Source of the DNA: Chitinophagaceae bacterium
Lineage (GTDB): Bacteria > Bacteroidota > Bacteroidia > Chitinophagales > Chitinophagaceae
Assembly (NCBI GenBank): GCA_016787085.1
Contig: JAEUVJ010000067.1
Coordinates: forward strand, 1 to 55,288
Direction of reading: 5' to 3'
DNA length: 55,288 bases
The first letter of the stretch is position 1. Each line of letters opens with the position of its first letter. The translations under genes and the position numbers were made by a program. Below the pieces are notes generated by a model. The model was not told the DNA's origin and made no database searches. It worked only from the letters and a program-made list of their open reading frames with translations. This document shows positions 51,847-55,288 of this stretch, piece after piece.

Positions 51847-53772
51847 ATGAGATGGCGACTGATAATATTATTGTGCATTATAAGCATGACATCACTTGCA
51901 CATGCTGCTGAGGGTGATTATGCTTTTTCAAAGATCCCGGCGGGATTGCTGAAGAATGCCAGTGCGGTGAAGCGGGCAGAGGAAATGACATTTGAGATCA
52001 CCCCGGCTAATAAAGCGATTTACCGCCATAGGATCGCCTTTACCATCCTGAACGAACAGGGCGACAACTGGGCTTATTTTTCTGAATGGTATGATAAGCT
52101 CCGGAGCATTGAAGTATTTGAAGGGACTTTGTTCGATGCCGGCGGAAAAAAGATCAAAAGCCTGAAAAGGTCCGATATCAAAGATGTGAGCGGAACCGAT
52201 GAGATCAGCCTGGCCGATGACAACAGGGTCAAATGGCATAGCTTTTTCTACAAGAACTATCCTTATACCGTGGAGTATGAAGTGGAAGTTCGTTATAAGG
52301 GCACCATGTTCATCCCGGACTGGACGCCAATGCAGAAATCCATGATGGCTGTGCAACAAAGCCGGCTGACTATGATCACTCCTGCGGCCAATCCACTTCG
52401 CTATAAGATGTTCAACTATGCCGGTGAGCCGGTGATCACAGAAGATAAAGGCAATAAGACTTATTCATGGGAAGTAAAAGATATGCCTGCCGTGATGAGC
52501 GAATATGCTTCTCCGTCGTGGCGGGAGATCACTACCAGCGTGATGTTAGCGTCGGAGCATTTCGTGATCGGCGATTACGAAGGAAGTAATGCCAGTTGGA
52601 AGGACTTTGGCAAATTCGAATTTGACATGAAAAAGGGCCGGGATGCTTTGCCGGATGACCTGAAGCAGAAGGTGCACCAGTTAACAGATCATCTTAACGA
52701 TCCCAAAGAAAAGGTCAGGGTATTGTATGAGTTCATGCAGCAGAATTCGAGATATGTCAGCATCCAGTTAGGCATAGGAGGCTGGCAGCCCTTTGATGCA
52801 AAATATGTAGCGGCCAGGAAATATGGAGATTGCAAAGCGCTGAGCAATTTTATGTATGCTTTGCTGAAAGAAGCAGGTATCCGTTCGGTTTATACATTGA
52901 TTAGCGGTGATGTGCCCCGTGATTATCTTTTGGTTGATTTCCCCCGTTCACAATTCAATCATGTGATCCTGTTTGTACCGGATGGCCAGGATACGATATG
53001 GCTGGAATGTACAAGCCAGACAAAACCAGCCGGCTATCTTGGCGGCCCTACAGCAAACAGGTATGCGCTGGCGGTAGAAGAGAATGGGGGAACGATTGTA
53101 AGAACACCTGTATATAGTGTAAAAGAGAATATGCAGGTACGTAAAATAAAGGCCACACTGGATAATGAGGCTACATTAAAAGTAAACATGGCGGCCACTT
53201 ACCAGGCTATGCAGCAGGATGTGCTTCGCAGCCTTATTAATGAGTTGTCCAAAGACAAACTGAAAGACCGCCTGCAGGAAGAACTGGATCTTGGTACTTA
53301 TGATATTGACAGATTTGATTACCGGGAAGAAAAAAAGATATTGCCTGTTATTCATGAATCGCTGGACATTACTGTCAGTAATTATGCCACTATCACCGGT
53401 AAGCGTTTATTTATTACTCCCAATATCATGACCCGTTCCTACAGGAAGCTCAGCCAGGATACTGCGAGAAAATATGACCTGCAACTAGAATCTGAATATA
53501 CCGACATAGACACGACAGAGATAGAGTTGCCCAAAGGGTATGAAGCAGAGGCCATGCCACAGGATGTAACGATGAGTACCCCGTTCGGTAAATACCATTG
53601 CTCCGTAAAGCTGAAGGGGAATAAGCTATGGTATTACCGCCATATTGAAATGTACGGTGGCCGCTTCCCGGCTAATCAGTATAATGAACTGGTGAAGTTC
53701 TATGAAATGGTGTATAAAGCCGATCGCAACAAAGTGGTGCTTTTAAAAAATGACACCCTCAAAGCTTTCTGA
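51847..53772 (+). CDS. DUF3857 / transglutaminase-like protein, intact triad
   Basis: About 641 residues from the ATG at 51847, which begins one base after the upstream stop codon; the open frame continues to 51814. Signal peptide (cleavage near AHAAE). DUF3857 (about 30-230), then a transglutaminase core with Cys329 in KYGDCKAL, His372 in FNHVIL and WLECTSQ supplying the acidic residue. It could form or cut amide bonds in the periplasm; substrate unknown. It forms an operon with the non-catalytic paralogue. Confidence 0.85.
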   Translation: MRWRLIILLCIISMTSLAHAAEGDYAFSKIPAGLLKNASAVKRAEEMTFEITPANKAIYRHRIAFTILNEQGDNWAYFSEWYDKLRSIEVFEGTLFDAGGKKIKSLKRSDIKDVSGTDEISLADDNRVKWHSFFYKNYPYTVEYEVEVRYKGTMFIPDWTPMQKSMMAVQQSRLTMITPAANPLRYKMFNYAGEPVITEDKGNKTYSWEVKDMPAVMSEYASPSWREITTSVMLASEHFVIGDYEGSNASWKDFGKFEFDMKKGRDALPDDLKQKVHQLTDHLNDPKEKVRVLYEFMQQNSRYVSIQLGIGGWQPFDAKYVAARKYGDCKALSNFMYALLKEAGIRSVYTLISGDVPRDYLLVDFPRSQFNHVILFVPDGQDTIWLECTSQTKPAGYLGGPTANRYALAVEENGGTIVRTPVYSVKENMQVRKIKATLDNEATLKVNMAATYQAMQQDVLRSLINELSKDKLKDRLQEELDLGTYDIDRFDYREEKKILPVIHESLDITVSNYATITGKRLFITPNIMTRSYRKLSQDTARKYDLQLESEYTDIDTTEIELPKGYEAEAMPQDVTMSTPFGKYHCSVKLKGNKLWYYRHIEMYGGRFPANQYNELVKFYEMVYKADRNKVVLLKNDTLKAF

Positions 53773-53775
53773 CTT

Positions 53776-54135
53776 TTACTTTTCTTCAATGTGCAGTTTA
53801 TGAAAAAACCGGTGCAGGGCCGGCGCCAGTATCAGCCCGATATTGGTGATGAATACGATGCCGCTGAATAATGCATAAAAAGAGGAGAACCATTTTCCGC
53901 TGTCTGTATTGATGGTCATGACCGGCCCCATCCCGCTTAATATCATTGAGGCATTGTGAAAAGCATCCAGCCAGGTGATCGCCGGCAGATACTGCTTATC
54001 CCTTGTCATATAATAACCAACGGTGCCGATGATAAGACAAACGATGATAACGAGGAAAGCAATAACAAGATTCTTTCCCAGCCGCTTGTAATATATTTTG
54101 CGGCTGGCTAATGGCTGGCGTTTGTGTTCATACAT
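53776..54135 (-). CDS. Two-helix membrane protein resembling an ion-channel pore module
   Basis: 119 residues. A basic N-terminus, helix 1 (LVIAFLVIIVCLIIGTVGYYM), a re-entrant-like segment (WLDAFHNASMILSGMGPV), then helix 2 (WFSSFYALFSGIVFITNIGLILAPAL) and a His/Lys-rich tail. The order helix - pore loop - GKWFSSFYALFSG is that of 2TM potassium channels, but the filter reads SGMGP instead of the TVGYG type. It may be an inactive or differently selective relative. Separated by 5 bases from the serine hydrolase gene, with which it is cotranscribed. Confidence 0.6.
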   Translation of the reverse strand: MYEHKRQPLASRKIYYKRLGKNLVIAFLVIIVCLIIGTVGYYMTRDKQYLPAITWLDAFHNASMILSGMGPVMTINTDSGKWFSSFYALFSGIVFITNIGLILAPALHRFFHKLHIEEK

Positions 54136-54140
54136 AGCGG

Positions 54141-55187
54141 TCAGTTGCAGGTGGAGGCTATCTGTTCATCTATCTTTTTCTTCAGGGGCATATAGGCATC
54201 GGTCTTTTCTTCTTCCAGTAATTTTTTGGGTAAAATAAGCAATGCATAATTCCGGCAGAAATCTACTACAGGAAAAGTGCCGAACAGCCCCAGGCTGCTT
54301 AAGGCAGCGGCCTTCCCGTCTTTTTCCTCCATCACCCAGCTGCCAAGAGAATAACTCATGCCGGTTGCCGCTTTAGGTGCATACTCCATTTTCATAGAAG
54401 CGGTCTGTATCTTTCTCAGTTCTTCTGCCGACTCCTCACTCAATACCTGTTTGCCATTGGCCTTTCCTTTATTCAGCAGCATTACGAGAAATTTTATGAA
54501 ATCATCTCCTGTGGTGGTGGCGCCGCTCGCAGGGTTCACCGGGCTGCCATCCATCGTAGTGAATGTGGTGCGGCGCATCGCCAGGGGAGTGAATAATTTT
54601 TGTTTGATGATCACATCAAAATTCTTTTTGCTGATCACTTCAATGACACGGGCTGCAATATTCGCCCCCATATTGCCATACCAGAAATCGGTACCAGGAT
54701 TGGTACGTATCTCTTTGGCGGCATAGCGGTTCACTTCTTCTTCCAGCGATCCGGCTTTTCGCGGCTGGAATACCTTGCGCATGAAATTGTCTTCATCTTT
54801 TATACCCGTTAAATGGGCGAGGCAACCCCTGATCGTAATGTAGTTCTTGTTATATCTTTCAAACTCCGGCAACCAGCGGCTTACTTTATCATCCAATGAT
54901 AATTTGCCTTCATCCGCATAGATCATCACCAACGCAGCGGTCAGCCATTGGCTGGCGCTGCCGATAGGCGCCTGGGTCTTGGTATTGAATTCCCCGAGCT
55001 CTTTTTTATAGATGAGAGTGTCTTTCCACAGCATCAGCACCACATCCTTGCCGAGGGCTTTTTGTTTACTTACGAATTCCTGTTCAAGGTCCTGGAATTT
55101 AGACTGCCCGGAAACAGCCTGTAAGAATAGCAGGAAAAGGGCTAACCAACTGCTTTTGAGACAGGTTGCACTAACTTTATATGACAT
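54141..55187 (-). CDS. Serine beta-lactamase-fold protein with degenerate SxxK motif
   Basis: About 348 residues from the ATG at 55187, which starts the signal peptide (SSWLALFLLFLQAVSGQ); the frame is open to 55226. The beta-lactamase/class C penicillin-binding fold is clear: GSASQWLTAALVMIYADEGKLSLDDKV, LAHLTGI, WYGNMGANIAARVIEVIS with the Tyr-x-Asn motif, FTPLAMRRTTF and GYALL-like end strands. The SxxK position reads SASQ, so the general-base lysine is a glutamine (codon CAA). Probably an inactive or altered periplasmic enzyme. Confidence 0.8.
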   Translation of the reverse strand: MSYKVSATCLKSSWLALFLLFLQAVSGQSKFQDLEQEFVSKQKALGKDVVLMLWKDTLIYKKELGEFNTKTQAPIGSASQWLTAALVMIYADEGKLSLDDKVSRWLPEFERYNKNYITIRGCLAHLTGIKDEDNFMRKVFQPRKAGSLEEEVNRYAAKEIRTNPGTDFWYGNMGANIAARVIEVISKKNFDVIIKQKLFTPLAMRRTTFTTMDGSPVNPASGATTTGDDFIKFLVMLLNKGKANGKQVLSEESAEELRKIQTASMKMEYAPKAATGMSYSLGSWVMEEKDGKAAALSSLGLFGTFPVVDFCRNYALLILPKKLLEEEKTDAYMPLKKKIDEQIASTCN

Positions 55188-55288
55188 AGTTACGGGGATT
55201 TCCGGTCTGGATTGTGATTTGAGCATAGGGTTTAAAGTTATTTGATTTTTTGTACCCTTAGCCTGTAATTCTGTTAAGCTTCATGCAT

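Overview
The window looks like part of a Bacteroidota chromosome, most likely from the Chitinophagaceae. The signs are a SusC/SusD pair, a GH97 glycosidase, LytTR and LytS-type two-component regulators, an ECF sigma factor translated into an outer-membrane barrel protein, many short lipoproteins, paired DUF3857 proteins, and TAnnTTTG -7 promoter elements in place of strong Shine-Dalgarno sites. I see no tRNA, rRNA, CRISPR array, transposase or integrase.

Layout. 1-2.9 kb: start of a sigma-like gene, a secreted hydrolase, a DUF481 protein and an NTF2-like lipoprotein. 3.1-4.9 kb: an AT-rich island with two small secreted proteins, two copies of a structured repeat and a 42-bp perfect direct repeat. 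4.9-15.7 kb: Uup-type ABC-F ATPase, a J-domain protein, dienelactone hydrolase, a large surface lipoprotein, a DUF6600 protein, GH97 and a CvpA-CAP fusion. 16-19 kb: a membrane histidine kinase, a YciI protein and a secreted unknown. 19.2-23.8 kb: glycine dehydrogenase GcvP, a sterol-desaturase-like enzyme and a YkgJ-type cysteine-cluster protein. 23.8-27.8 kb: a LytTR regulator/LytS kinase operon and a barrel lipoprotein, both preceded by matching 21-bp-spaced boxes. 27.9-31.4 kb: a second AT-rich island with a third structured repeat, two inverted 41-nt hairpins, four small lipoprotein or unknown genes, an ankyrin gene, and what looks like an integron-style gene cassette boundary. 31.5-38.1 kb: MFS transporter, deoxynucleoside kinase, FolK, SppA, an ABC-2 permease and an SRPBCC protein; a GxxExxY nuclease-fold gene inside terminal inverted repeats sits between the kinase gene and folK. 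38.3-42.7 kb: SusC/SusD. 42.8-48.1 kb: methyltransferase, DUF2911 lipoprotein, then a four-gene operon (ECF sigma, predicted trans-envelope anti-sigma/barrel, LVIVD propeller lipoprotein, barrel). 48.1-55.2 kb: YdeI-like protein, QueG, two DUF3857/transglutaminase-like proteins, a degenerate channel-like protein and a beta-lactamase-fold protein lacking its catalytic lysine.

Most of the window is ordinary chromosomal content. The parts most worth a second look are non-coding or mobile-like: a 144-156-nt element built as a three-way junction (three copies); a roughly 1.4-kb unit whose ends are perfectly complementary, as in integron cassettes, joined to an attC-like long palindrome; a 455-bp inverted-repeat element carrying a GxxExxY gene, with a gene-less relative elsewhere; and a self-consistent LytTR operator pair suggesting autoregulation. 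All functions are read from sequence alone, without database searches.
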